Below are positions 43,552 through 52,198 of a stretch of DNA of 64,000 nt, one piece after another. The notes beneath the pieces were generated by a model. It searched no databases and had not been told where the DNA came from. It was given only the letters and a program-made list of their open reading frames with translations. Origin of the DNA: Anaerolineaceae bacterium (GTDB taxonomy: Bacteria; Chloroflexota; Anaerolineae; Anaerolineales; Anaerolineaceae); assembly GCA_002702705.1 (NCBI GenBank), contig PABH01000014.1, positions 1 through 64,000 of the forward strand. Reading direction: 5' to 3'. A program made the position numbers and the translations under genes. Position 1 is the stretch's first letter, and each line of letters starts with the position of its first letter.

Positions 43552-44163
43552 ATGATTGAAAAGGTGACGGCCCTTATTTTAAGAGAGAATGAAGATCAAA
43601 AAGAAATTTTGACCTTTAAACACCCAACGGCTGGAAGACAACTGCCAGCCGGAACGGTGGAAGAAAATGAGCAGCCAGAATCTGCGCTTTTAAGGGAAAT
43701 AAAAGAAGAAACCGGATTAACCCGGATTGAAATTGTAAAAAAATTGGGCGAAGTTATCTCGTTTACGAAGGAAGATGAATTTATTTTATTAAAACCGGTG
43801 CGTTTTTACGCCTGGCCAGTCCAGCGTGCCGCTCGGGTTGGACCATTGTTCACCCGTGGTTTTCGGGTGACGTTGATCGAGAGAAAAGCCGGTTTTATGA
43901 AAGTGGTATATAAAGATATTGATTTTAACCAAGACCCGCCAAAAGAATTATCCAAAGTGGAAGGCTGGCTGCCTGGTGAATTATTAACTCGTGAGTTTAC
44001 ACGTCACTTTTATCTGGTGCATGTTTTGGAAAATACAAAAACAAGCTGGAAACAGAATTCGGACTTAGGACATGTTTTTCAATTGGAATGGGTATCGCTA
44101 GACCCCAAGCCAGAATTAATCGGAGAGCAAGGGGATTGGTTAGATTATTTGGAAGGAATTTAA
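43552..44163 (+). CDS. NUDIX hydrolase
   Basis: 203 residues. A full Nudix box GX5EX7REUXEEXGU is present: GTVEENEQPESALL then REIKEETGL (about 35-57). The rest, with LLKPVRFYAWPVQR and a late GHVFQLEWVSLD, does not point to a known substrate class. It overlaps nothing but begins one base after dppA and ends seven bases before another NUDIX gene, so the three are likely co-expressed. Substrates could be nucleotide sugars, CoA or oxidised nucleotides. Confidence 0.88.
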   Translation: MIEKVTALILRENEDQKEILTFKHPTAGRQLPAGTVEENEQPESALLREIKEETGLTRIEIVKKLGEVISFTKEDEFILLKPVRFYAWPVQRAARVGPLFTRGFRVTLIERKAGFMKVVYKDIDFNQDPPKELSKVEGWLPGELLTREFTRHFYLVHVLENTKTSWKQNSDLGHVFQLEWVSLDPKPELIGEQGDWLDYLEGI

Positions 44164-44170
44164 ATCAAAT

Positions 44171-44713
44171 TTGGAATTTGATGATGGTGATCGACTAAAC
44201 TGGCAGGTGAAGCATGAAGCAGTCGAACGTTTAGGTTTTCGGCGCATCTTAAAACGTTTGTATCAATTGCCGGATGGGCGTGAAGTCCAATTTGATTTGA
44301 AGTTAGAACAGCAGTGTGTTGCTATTTTGGCGATCACAGCGGATCACCAGGTTGTTTTGGTTCGGCAATTTCGTCCTGGACCCAACCGTATTTTATTAGA
44401 GATGCCCGGCGGAGGAATCGAAGATGGAGAAGGTCCACAAGAAGCGGCTGCCCGTGAACTGTTAGAAGAAACGGGTTACCAAGGGGACTTACAATTCGTT
44501 ACCAGCAGCGTGGATTGTGCTTATTCAACCATGGTGCGGTTTAATTTTGTGGCTTTGGATTGCAAAAAGATTTCTGAACCAACCCCTGATGAAAATGAAT
44601 TTGTTGAAGTAGTAACAATTTCAGTTAGGCAATATCGTGATCTATTAAGATCGGGCGAATTATCGGATGTTGAAAGCGGATATTTGGGTTTGGATTTTTT
44701 GGGATTATTGTAA
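44171..44713 (+). CDS. NUDIX hydrolase, ADP-ribose pyrophosphatase-like
   Basis: 180 residues from a TTG at 44171; GGAAGGA lies 13 bases upstream, a little far, and a GTG at 44207 is a second option. The N-terminal beta part (VQFDLKLEQQCVAILAITAD) and QVVLVRQFRPGPNRILLEMPGG before the Nudix box GGIEDGEGPQEAAA-RELLEETGY match the ADP-ribose pyrophosphatase (NudF-type) subgroup: Arg-Gln-Phe-Arg before the box and the acidic GY end. It would hydrolyse ADP-ribose to AMP and ribose phosphate. AraC regulator gene starts one base after its stop. Confidence 0.85.
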   Translation: MEFDDGDRLNWQVKHEAVERLGFRRILKRLYQLPDGREVQFDLKLEQQCVAILAITADHQVVLVRQFRPGPNRILLEMPGGGIEDGEGPQEAAARELLEETGYQGDLQFVTSSVDCAYSTMVRFNFVALDCKKISEPTPDENEFVEVVTISVRQYRDLLRSGELSDVESGYLGLDFLGLL

Positions 44714-44714
44714 A

Positions 44715-45611
44715 ATGACAACCGTACCGAATTATTATTATCAATTGGAACAAGTGGTTGATACAATGCAGCAAAATTTGATGGCTGATCTTGATTTGGA
44801 AAAGCTGTCTGAAATTGCTGGGTTTTCACCATTTCATTTCCACCGCATCTTTTCCGCATTATATGGAGAAACACCGCATGATATGTTAACTCGTTTGCGT
44901 TTGGAAAAAGCCGCAAACTTGTTAGTTAAGAACACCAATATAAGCTTGACAGAGATCGCTTACTTGTGTGGTTTTTCATCTTCTTCTGTGTTTTCTCGAT
45001 CTTTTAAACAAAGATATACCATCTCACCAAGTGTTTTTCGCCGTTTATCCATTCAATCCATAAAAACAGCCGCACCTATCCTCTCGCCGTTAAAAAATAG
45101 ACCCATTAATACGGATCAATGGATGCCCTTTATTGATAGGCTTCAAATTCAACAAAAACCACCATACGACGTGGTTTATGCTGTTAGCCGCGGATACCAA
45201 TCTCGGAAGATTAATAAAGCCTGGCAGTATTTGGCGAATTGGTACCAATCGCAGGACAATATAAAACAAGATCCAATATGGATTGGCGTATCGTTTGATG
45301 ATCCTCTCATAACCAAGATCGAGAAATGTCGTTATTACGCCTGTGTTGCAATGTCATCCGCTCCAAAACAATTACCCACCAATTTATATCATGGTCACAT
45401 ACCTGGTGGTTTGTTTGCCGTATGTCCCGTTGATTGCAGTCCGCACCAAATCCATGAAGTATATATGACTTTGTATCGTAATTGGCTGCCTCAAAGTGGT
45501 TTTTATCCTGCGGATCAACCACCTTATGACGTCTATCATTCTTCAAACAACACCATGGATGAGAACGTTGAAATGGATATTTGCATACCAATTCAACGAA
45601 ATATAAATTAA
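44715..45611 (+). CDS. AraC-family regulator with GyrI-like effector domain
   Basis: 298 residues from the ATG at 44715. The N-terminal ~110 residues hold two HTH motifs: DLDLEKLSEIAGFSPFHFHR and ISLTEIAYLCGFSSSSVFSR with SFKQRYTISPSVFRR. The C-terminal ~150 residues (YDVVYAVSRGYQSRKI, WIGVSFDDPLITKIEKCRYYACVA, HIPGGLFAVCPVDC) form a GyrI/SHOCT-like small-ligand domain, as in Rob/BmrR-type regulators. It shares an operon with two NUDIX genes, one base after the previous stop. Confidence 0.88.
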   Translation: MTTVPNYYYQLEQVVDTMQQNLMADLDLEKLSEIAGFSPFHFHRIFSALYGETPHDMLTRLRLEKAANLLVKNTNISLTEIAYLCGFSSSSVFSRSFKQRYTISPSVFRRLSIQSIKTAAPILSPLKNRPINTDQWMPFIDRLQIQQKPPYDVVYAVSRGYQSRKINKAWQYLANWYQSQDNIKQDPIWIGVSFDDPLITKIEKCRYYACVAMSSAPKQLPTNLYHGHIPGGLFAVCPVDCSPHQIHEVYMTLYRNWLPQSGFYPADQPPYDVYHSSNNTMDENVEMDICIPIQRNIN

Positions 45612-45710
45612 ACCGCAAGATTTGCAAAATGAAACGCAACCAATGCAAAGGTTGGATTGGATAGACCAAGTACACTTTCCTTATCAAAAGTTTTGTTAAG
45701 GAGATTTGTG

Positions 45711-46826
45711 ATGCAAGAAAAATCAATTACCCGTTCCTATCATTGTTTTCAATTAAAAGGAGATTCTTATTCTGTAGGAAAACAACAAAGTGAAATTATT
45801 AAAAGTGTCCCTGGTCTAGCTCATTTTTTTGTTAATCCAGTGATTCCCATGAGCCCATCAGATCTAACGGAAGAAATAAGACTTTTGAATGAATTTGGGC
45901 CGACGTTAGTAGAAGAACTTCAAGGCATAGCAGATGGCTTAGAAATCCCATTACAACAATTGGTTTTTTTGAGTGAATCCTATTTGCCCGCCGGAAATTG
46001 CAGCCAGTTCATCACACCGTATGGTGAAAATTTTTATCATGTGAGAAGTTATGAATTTTCACCAGACCGGGATGATTTTCGATTAGTAAATACATCGATT
46101 GACGGATGTTACCGGCATCTGGGTTTTTCCGTCATGTTTTCCGGGCGGTATGAAGGAATGAATGAACACGGATTGGTGATTACAATGACGGCAAGTGGTA
46201 TTCCGGTTGGTCCATATGAAGGAATGTCAAAACCAAAGAATGCTGGTTTACAATTTTGGGTTTTGGTGCGCCTGGTGCTTGAACAGTGTAAAAATATAGC
46301 TGAAGCACTGGAAATCATCCGAGATTTTCCACTTTGTTCTAATACCAACTTTTTGATATCCGATCATAGCGGAAATATTGTCCTGGTTGAAACTTGTGGA
46401 AAGAAAAAAGAAATAAAAAAATTTCACTCATCGGATGGGATCGTTTCCACTAATCACTATACGATCGAAGAAATGAAAGCGTATTTACCGATGGCGATGG
46501 AAAATTCTTATCTTCGGTATCAACGTATTATGGAGTTTCTGACCTCGAATAAAAAGAAAACATCCCTAAATGATTTGAAATCGTTTTTAAAGAAGACTTA
46601 CCCTGAGGGGGTTGCCTGTCCTTACTACGATGAGTTTTTTGGCACCTTACGCTCCATGATATTTGAGCCTAAGGAGAAGTGGGTTGAGATTTGTTTTGGT
46701 TTGCCGGGTACAAATCAATGGTATCGCTTTTGTGTTGGTGATGATATAGAACCTGCTGCCATCCAAACAATATTTGTAAATGAACAAGCAAAACCCTCAT
46801 TTTGGAAATTTGTTCCTAATAGTTAA
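45711..46826 (+). CDS. C45/linear-amide Ntn-type amidohydrolase
   Basis: 371 residues from the ATG at 45711 (AAGGAG upstream). Family features of acyl-CoA:6-aminopenicillanate acyltransferase-like (C45) proteins: LVEELQGIADGLEI ahead, then AGNCSQF with the candidate nucleophile Cys97, later FYHVRSYEFSPD and YEGMNEHGLVITMTA, and NTNFLISDHSGNIVLVE. These enzymes cut linear amides such as N-acyl amino acids or phenylacyl penicillins; some mature by self-cleavage before the Cys. The natural substrate here is not known. It follows AraC by 99 bases, on the same strand. Confidence 0.75.
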   Translation: MQEKSITRSYHCFQLKGDSYSVGKQQSEIIKSVPGLAHFFVNPVIPMSPSDLTEEIRLLNEFGPTLVEELQGIADGLEIPLQQLVFLSESYLPAGNCSQFITPYGENFYHVRSYEFSPDRDDFRLVNTSIDGCYRHLGFSVMFSGRYEGMNEHGLVITMTASGIPVGPYEGMSKPKNAGLQFWVLVRLVLEQCKNIAEALEIIRDFPLCSNTNFLISDHSGNIVLVETCGKKKEIKKFHSSDGIVSTNHYTIEEMKAYLPMAMENSYLRYQRIMEFLTSNKKKTSLNDLKSFLKKTYPEGVACPYYDEFFGTLRSMIFEPKEKWVEICFGLPGTNQWYRFCVGDDIEPAAIQTIFVNEQAKPSFWKFVPNS

Positions 46827-46847
46827 CCAACCGAACCTGGAGAATAA

Positions 46848-47531
46848 TCAATTCTCAAGATTTTGATAATAATCACATAAATCGGTCAGTGGGCACCGAT
46901 CACAGAGCGGCTTACGGGCTTTGCAAATTTCACGCCCCAAGCGGATGATATTGAGGTGCCCCGGACCGTACATTTCCGGTTCAAACAGGTTGGCAAGATG
47001 TTCATGCGCCTGATCAGCACTCATCGAATCCGGTCGTAATCCCAATCTTCCAGTGACACGGTAGACATGCGTATCCACCGGAAAGGCGGGAATGTCCAAA
47101 GCGAACTGCAATACAATCGAAGCGGTTTTCGGACCGACACCTTTAAATCGGGTTAACCATGCTTGAGCCTCTGCAGCTGAATAATCCTTTAAAAAATCGA
47201 GTGAGAGCTCTCCTCGTTCTGCGCTAATTTGTTTTAATACAGCTTGCAGACGGGGGCCTTTTTGGTTTGCCAATCCGGCTGGTCGAATTAAGTCCATAAC
47301 CGTTTCGGGATCAGCATCTCGAACAGCTTCCCAGGTTGGAAATTCCTCTTTTAATGCATAAAAAGCAATATCTCGGTTGCGGTCATTTGTGTTTTGCGAA
47401 AGGATGGTTGAGATCAGTTCATCAATCGGAGGTAAAGGATCACGCCATTCCGGTAAACCAAAAAAATCTACCAATCTTTCATAGACAGTATGGGCTTTTT
47501 GGGTTAATTCTTCTTGTTGGTTTGTCTTCAT
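46848..47531 (-). CDS. nth: endonuclease III-like DNA glycosylase/AP lyase
   Basis: 227 residues. An HhH-GPD base-excision repair enzyme: RFKGVGPKTASIVLQFAL holds the HhH and catalytic Lys135, and AFPVDTHVYRVTGRL the Asp153. The [4Fe-4S] cluster pattern CX6CX2CX5C is ICKARKPLCDRCPLTDLC near the end. The opening is shifted from classical Nth in being shorter in front, but all key residues are there. It begins inside the stop codon of the asparaginase gene (ATGA), so the pair is translated together. Confidence 0.9.
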   Translation of the reverse strand: MKTNQQEELTQKAHTVYERLVDFFGLPEWRDPLPPIDELISTILSQNTNDRNRDIAFYALKEEFPTWEAVRDADPETVMDLIRPAGLANQKGPRLQAVLKQISAERGELSLDFLKDYSAAEAQAWLTRFKGVGPKTASIVLQFALDIPAFPVDTHVYRVTGRLGLRPDSMSADQAHEHLANLFEPEMYGPGHLNIIRLGREICKARKPLCDRCPLTDLCDYYQNLEN

Positions 47532-48592
47532 CGTTTATTGTCTTTTACAAAGGTTAGTTCAAAACAGGGTTTGATTTCTCCAATTTCCAATTCACGTTGA
47601 TTGGTAATTTTTCGGGTATAAAATTCGGATAGTTCTGATATCTGATTATTGTTTAAAACACCAAGTTGTTTCAGGATTTCAATACCAATAATTGGACGAG
47701 CACGCCCAGAGATATCCCCATCGGATACTTTATATACTATACCAAGGGCGGGGCTGTTTGGACCCGCTGCTCCAGGTAATAATGCGATGGATTGATAACC
47801 TTCTGCGCCGCCTTTAACAACAATTTTTCCTTGCCCAACTTCCATTAAGCGGGTATCAAATTGTCCCGGACCGGATACCATATCCGGATGTGTGGTCATC
47901 GCCGTGGTAATCACTTGGCAGGCTTCTGCCCGGGTAGAAGGCAAATCACTTGGGTCAGCCAGACGGGCAAAACCCCAGGCGGCATGTACCAAGGGAATCC
48001 CAAATACCGGTGCTGAACAACCATCAATCCCGATGTGGATATAATCCGGTGCGATTTGGCACATCTCGGCAAAGGTTTTTAATACACGCTGCTGTACCGG
48101 ATGATCTGGATTGATATAATCTGCTAAAGGCAGGCTGCGTAAAAGGGCCTGACTTAAAAAACCGGTGTGTTTGCCGGAACAATTGTGTCTGCGGGGGCCT
48201 GGCTTTTCACCACGAAGCAACATAGCATCCGCAGTAGGTTTGTGATAAGGGGTATGTGTACCACACAACAAATCACTTTCCTTCAGGTTCAAGCGATCTT
48301 GTAATTGGCTAATTACTTCCACATGATGATCTGTGCCAATATGGGAAGCACACATGATCGCAATTTCTTGCAGACTTAAATTAAACTCTTTTACACCGCC
48401 TGATTCAATTAATGGCAAAAGTTGAAAAGGTTTTGATGAAGACCTCAAATATGTTGTCAGGTTTGGGTCACCGGCTGAGGCAACCAGATTCCCGTTTTTA
48501 TCCACGATCGCGATTGCTCCAAAATGGACAGATTCCACGATATTTCCGCGTGTGGCTTCAATCAGGGGAGTATAGGCAGAAGAAAATGACAT
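47528..48592 (-). CDS. asparaginase, Rhizobium etli type (class 3)
   Basis: 354 residues. This is not the bacterial type I/II threonine amidohydrolase; it is the thermolabile R. etli-type family with S-x-x-K catalysis: RSSSKPFQLLPL (Ser51, Lys54), zinc-site residues HNCSGKHTGF (Cys138, Lys141) and GIDGCSAPVF (Cys192). It should convert asparagine to aspartate and ammonia. It is the first gene of a two-gene unit with nth, overlapping by four bases. A hairpin (48610-48634) separates it from the MBL protein gene upstream. Confidence 0.85.
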   Translation of the reverse strand: MSFSSAYTPLIEATRGNIVESVHFGAIAIVDKNGNLVASAGDPNLTTYLRSSSKPFQLLPLIESGGVKEFNLSLQEIAIMCASHIGTDHHVEVISQLQDRLNLKESDLLCGTHTPYHKPTADAMLLRGEKPGPRRHNCSGKHTGFLSQALLRSLPLADYINPDHPVQQRVLKTFAEMCQIAPDYIHIGIDGCSAPVFGIPLVHAAWGFARLADPSDLPSTRAEACQVITTAMTTHPDMVSGPGQFDTRLMEVGQGKIVVKGGAEGYQSIALLPGAAGPNSPALGIVYKVSDGDISGRARPIIGIEILKQLGVLNNNQISELSEFYTRKITNQRELEIGEIKPCFELTFVKDNKR

Positions 48593-48609
48593 TTTTATCC
48601 TTAAAAAAA

Positions 48610-48634
48610 TACCCTCTTTATTAATCAGAGGGTA
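48610..48634 (-). terminator. terminator after the MBL-fold gene
   Basis: TACCCTCT (48610-48617) pairs with AGAGGGTA (48627-48634) with a nine-base loop; on the minus strand seven T follow. It ends the unit that starts upstream with the MBL-fold gene, 10 bases after its stop. Confidence 0.8.
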
Positions 48635-48644
48635 AATAAAAAAA

Positions 48645-49487
48645 TTAGTTTTCCAAAATGTGGGTTTGATAATAAGCGTTAATACCCCATACCAAACGAC
48701 GACGATAATTTTCGTAATAATTAGGGTCCATATTGGAAATCAAATTTAATAGTTTGCTGGCTAACTGTTCAATGACATGGTTTGTAACTTTTTGACCCGC
48801 CAAATTTTGAATTTCTTCATTTGCGGTTATCAAGAATTTTTGTTGCTGGAGTACATTTTCCTGAGTTAAAAACCCATTTCGTCCACCAATCAAAAAATAA
48901 TCCTGATAAGTATCGGTTAATAAGGTGTTGAGATGTTCGATCCAAAGCGGTAGGTTGCTGTGCCCTAAAAAGGGAGGCTGTTTCATAACAACCGAATCTC
49001 CCAAAAAGAGGATTTTATCATCCGGGATAGCAACCCAAATTGATCCCTCGGCAATCCCGGGTTTGCTGGTTAAGACAATCGGGTTATTATCCCAATGGAC
49101 CTGGACTTCATCACTAAAGGTGATTTGCGAAGAGGCCCAACGAATGCTGCCCAAACCGTTATAAGCCTCCCACATGGCGCCTGCATCACTTACCTGGGCT
49201 TTTATAGAAGCCGGGCGATTTTGAAATGCTTCAGCTGTATCGTTGTGACATAAAACCGTGCAGTCTAAGGATTTGGCACCCATTGTACGGTCCATGTGGC
49301 CGTCCAGATTAATCATCAATCGGGCAATGCCGCCGCTGAGATTTAATAAAGAAGATCGCCAAGATTTTCCATCATCAGGGCGAAAAGGGGCGTCAATTAA
49401 AACCAGCCCATGTTTTCGGCTGATGGCACCCAGGGTGACCCCGGGGTATTGGGTTTCCATAAAAACTCGGTTCGTTATTTCTTGCAT
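48645..49487 (-). CDS. MBL-fold protein with degraded metal site
   Basis: 280 residues from the ATG at 49487 (AGAGGT upstream); the longer frame overlaps the kinase gene. Fold cues of metallo-beta-lactamases are present (YPGVTLGAISRKHGLVLIDAP, IPDDKILFLGDSVVMKQPP). The HxHxDH motif has become NLDGHMDRTMG at 60-70: the first His is Asp62 and the last is Arg67, while His64 and Asp66 remain. Either it binds one metal or is not a hydrolase. Downstream of an orphan histidine kinase by 23 bases, it may be a partner or a sensor, but nothing proves it. Confidence 0.7.
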   Translation of the reverse strand: MQEITNRVFMETQYPGVTLGAISRKHGLVLIDAPFRPDDGKSWRSSLLNLSGGIARLMINLDGHMDRTMGAKSLDCTVLCHNDTAEAFQNRPASIKAQVSDAGAMWEAYNGLGSIRWASSQITFSDEVQVHWDNNPIVLTSKPGIAEGSIWVAIPDDKILFLGDSVVMKQPPFLGHSNLPLWIEHLNTLLTDTYQDYFLIGGRNGFLTQENVLQQQKFLITANEEIQNLAGQKVTNHVIEQLASKLLNLISNMDPNYYENYRRRLVWGINAYYQTHILEN

Positions 49488-49509
49488 AGTACCTCTAGGT
49501 TGTTTTAGA

Positions 49510-51072
49510 TTATTTTTGTTCGAAGGGCAGTAACACATTAAAACAGCTGCCGGATTCCTGGCTGCTTTCTACCCAGATTTTACCATTATGTGCGTTAACT
49601 GCCAGTTTACAAAATGCCAGGCCCAATCCAATCCCTTTAGGAAATTGTTTGGCTTGTAAGCGTGTAAATTTATTAAAGATGCGGTTTTTCGCTTCATCGG
49701 GGATGCCAGGACCGCTATCAGCTACCCATACCAAAAGTTCGTTATTTTCCTGACGGCTGCCAATAAAAATATCTCCATCCAGGGGTGTAAATTTTATCGC
49801 ATTTTCAAGTAAATTAATTAATACCCTGCGCAGCATGCCTTCATCGGCAATAATGGTGGGGATATTATCTTCTATTTGGATATGCAGTTTTTGACGTTTG
49901 CTGGAGATGACTGGTTTTACCGCATCTTTCGCATCTTCGATGAGATCGTGAATGTGAAATTCCTTTAAATTGGTTATCGGTTGACCAGCTTCCAGCCGTT
50001 TAATATCCAATAAGGAATTGATTAATCGTTGTAACCTGTCTGTTGAACGTACAGCAATTTGAAAAACAGGCATTACGTTTTCATCATTTTCAGGTAGTAA
50101 GGTTTTTAAGATGTCAAGACTGGAAATGATATTAGCAAGGGGGGAGCGCAGATCATGATAAATCATTGCCATCAGATCTTCCCGTAGGGTATCTAAAGCT
50201 TTTTTCTCGGAAATATCACGCACAATCCATTGTAAAACTTCACTTTCATTAATTTGCACTTTACGGACATGGATTTCAACCGGAATAGTGCGCTGGTCTT
50301 TACAACGCATTTCGGCTTCATAACTTGCAACTTTTCCGGCGCGGATATGGATAAAGTTTTCACCTACTTCGTCCCAGTTTACTGTATGGTAATCTTGCAT
50401 TAAGTAAACTTGGGTGGTGCCGGATTCAAAATCAAAACATAAGGAGCCCTGACGGTTTACTTCTGTAATAACTCCAAACCAATCGGTGATAAATATCGGA
50501 TCAATACTATCTTCAAATAACTCTAAATACCGTTGGTTGCTGGATTGTAAGGATTCATAAAGTGAAGCATTATGGATTGCAATGCCAGCCAGATCTGCAA
50601 TGGTTAATAATAAGGTATATTGGTCCTGGGTGAAAAAATTCGGTTCCGGATGAACAATGGTTAGCACTCCTACCAATTGATCTCTGGCTTTTAAGGGGAG
50701 ACAGATGGCAGATTTTGATCCGCTTTGATCTTGTGCATCATCTGGCCTGCGCAGCCAACGTGGATCTTTGCTGGTGTCATGAATCCAGACCGGTTCCTGG
50801 GTTTTCACCACTTTGCCCGCTAATCCATGTTCTAAAATGGTTTGGAGTTGAGTGATGGTGTGGTTGATAAACTTATGGTCAGTAAAAATGGCCGCTTCAA
50901 TAGGGCGTTGATTTTCATTAATAGCGATCAGGCTTCCTCGTTCTGCTCCAACATTTTGTGTGGAAAGAGAAATTACTTTAGCCAAAGCCTCTTTTAAGTC
51001 CAGCGTTGTGGCTAACTCACGGCTGATGGTAAGTAATAATTCCAATGAGGATTTTGTCTTGTCACCTGTCAT
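49510..51072 (-). CDS. cytoplasmic GAF-PAS sensor histidine kinase
   Basis: 520 residues without TM segments. GAF domain at about 10-165 (LATTLDLKEALAKVISLS, SAICLPLKARDQLVGVLTI), PAS at about 170-290 (RYLELFEDSIDPIFITDWFG and IVRDISEKKALDTL), then HisKA with MIYHDLRSPLANIISSLD (phospho-His) and HATPase with NLLENAIKFTP, ADSGPGIP and GIGLGLAFCKL. It lacks a response regulator gene next to it, so it is an orphan that likely senses a soluble ligand or redox cue. It is followed 23 bases later by the MBL-fold gene. Confidence 0.92.
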   Translation of the reverse strand: MTGDKTKSSLELLLTISRELATTLDLKEALAKVISLSTQNVGAERGSLIAINENQRPIEAAIFTDHKFINHTITQLQTILEHGLAGKVVKTQEPVWIHDTSKDPRWLRRPDDAQDQSGSKSAICLPLKARDQLVGVLTIVHPEPNFFTQDQYTLLLTIADLAGIAIHNASLYESLQSSNQRYLELFEDSIDPIFITDWFGVITEVNRQGSLCFDFESGTTQVYLMQDYHTVNWDEVGENFIHIRAGKVASYEAEMRCKDQRTIPVEIHVRKVQINESEVLQWIVRDISEKKALDTLREDLMAMIYHDLRSPLANIISSLDILKTLLPENDENVMPVFQIAVRSTDRLQRLINSLLDIKRLEAGQPITNLKEFHIHDLIEDAKDAVKPVISSKRQKLHIQIEDNIPTIIADEGMLRRVLINLLENAIKFTPLDGDIFIGSRQENNELLVWVADSGPGIPDEAKNRIFNKFTRLQAKQFPKGIGLGLAFCKLAVNAHNGKIWVESSQESGSCFNVLLPFEQK

Positions 51073-51187
51073 TTTTGTATCCTATGAAAAACGAATTCAT
51101 TTCAGGGTTTGGTGAAATCGAGTGTACCTTTGAAAAAGGATTTTTTTAATAAAAACAGTTCTTTTTGTAGTATAGCATAAAGATTTT

Positions 51188-51979
51188 TTATTGAATCGAT
51201 GTGCGGACAGCACTGCATTGTTCACAATCTGGGTTATCACATAACAAGGCCAAGGGGTCTTCATGGATGGCGTTTATTACTGCGCTGACGAGTGGTTTTA
51301 GTGGAATAGCCTGGATCACTGCATTACCGATATGGGTTGTTTGGCAAATACCATTGATGACATCCTGGATTTGGTTAAATCCATTTGAACATCCAGGATA
51401 ATTTGGACATTCATAAACACCGCGTGTAGTGAGAGCCCAACGGGTGAAGGTTTTTCTGCCACTTAATCCTTCTGCTGCATGAATACTGGTGTTGACCGTT
51501 TGATCCACACCGATCAATATAACCCAACCGTCTTGTTCTTTTATATGAAGAATTGGTGCAAAAGGTTCTTCCAATGTCTGGGATTCGAGTGCTTCTTGCA
51601 CACCTAAACCAACAAAGGATAAAATGGGATGAACGGAACGAATAGCTTGGGGGTGTTGGCGCATAGTCTCTGGTAAACAACCCATCAATTTATCTGCTGG
51701 CATCGTGGCCAAATAAAATTCAGCCATTTGATTGAGGCTTTTCCCGTTACCATACTGAATACCATTATTTTCGGGCCCAGCTTCCGGAATGAGCATGGTT
51801 TTAAAGGTAAAACTTGGCATCATTACTGATTGAAAATTTGCCAACAGGGCACCCAAAACTGTCTCACTCCCACCGCGAATTTCCCCAATTTTGGAAAGGG
51901 AAGCATGCACGATAACAGGGACATTTTGCGGGATTTCTAATTTTTTAAATCCGGCTGCTAAGTCACGGTACGATATCAT
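51188..51979 (-). CDS. AAC(3)-like aminoglycoside N-acetyltransferase family protein
   Basis: 263 residues, the usual length for the Antibiotic_NAT/AAC(3) family. Shared stretches are VPVIVHASLSKIGEIRGG, MMPSFTFKT, SVHPILSFVGLG and IGVDQTVNTSIHAAE; such proteins use acetyl-CoA. Towards the end are Cys clusters (ECPNYPGC and LLCDNPDCEQC) that may bind zinc and are not part of clinical AAC(3) enzymes. So an antibiotic-resistance role should not be assumed; a housekeeping acetylation is at least as probable. Confidence 0.8.
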   Translation of the reverse strand: MISYRDLAAGFKKLEIPQNVPVIVHASLSKIGEIRGGSETVLGALLANFQSVMMPSFTFKTMLIPEAGPENNGIQYGNGKSLNQMAEFYLATMPADKLMGCLPETMRQHPQAIRSVHPILSFVGLGVQEALESQTLEEPFAPILHIKEQDGWVILIGVDQTVNTSIHAAEGLSGRKTFTRWALTTRGVYECPNYPGCSNGFNQIQDVINGICQTTHIGNAVIQAIPLKPLVSAVINAIHEDPLALLCDNPDCEQCSAVRTSIQ

Positions 51980-52198
51980 TTAGAATCCTTGTTTTAAATC
52001 TGTTACCGGAGATTTATGGGAATCTTTCCCCCGGTATATTCAATTTTAATTATACGCTAGAAATTAAAAACCGACGAATTTCATCAAAGATTCTAAACCG
52101 GGCTGTTCGCAAAGTAGCCCTGAAAAAAGATTTTGGGGGTCATGTATAACAATGCTGGTCAATCTGCTTTACGAATTAACGTGGAAATCTATAGGTTA

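Noticed and set aside
44171-44206. Moving the second NUDIX start to GTG 44207
   Set aside because: Possible, but the earlier TTG keeps 12 residues and has a recognisable GGAAGGA upstream; neither is decisive, so the longer form is given.
51188-51979. Labelling the gene an aminoglycoside resistance determinant
   Set aside because: Family membership is clear but the added cysteine clusters and lack of mobile context do not support a resistance role.
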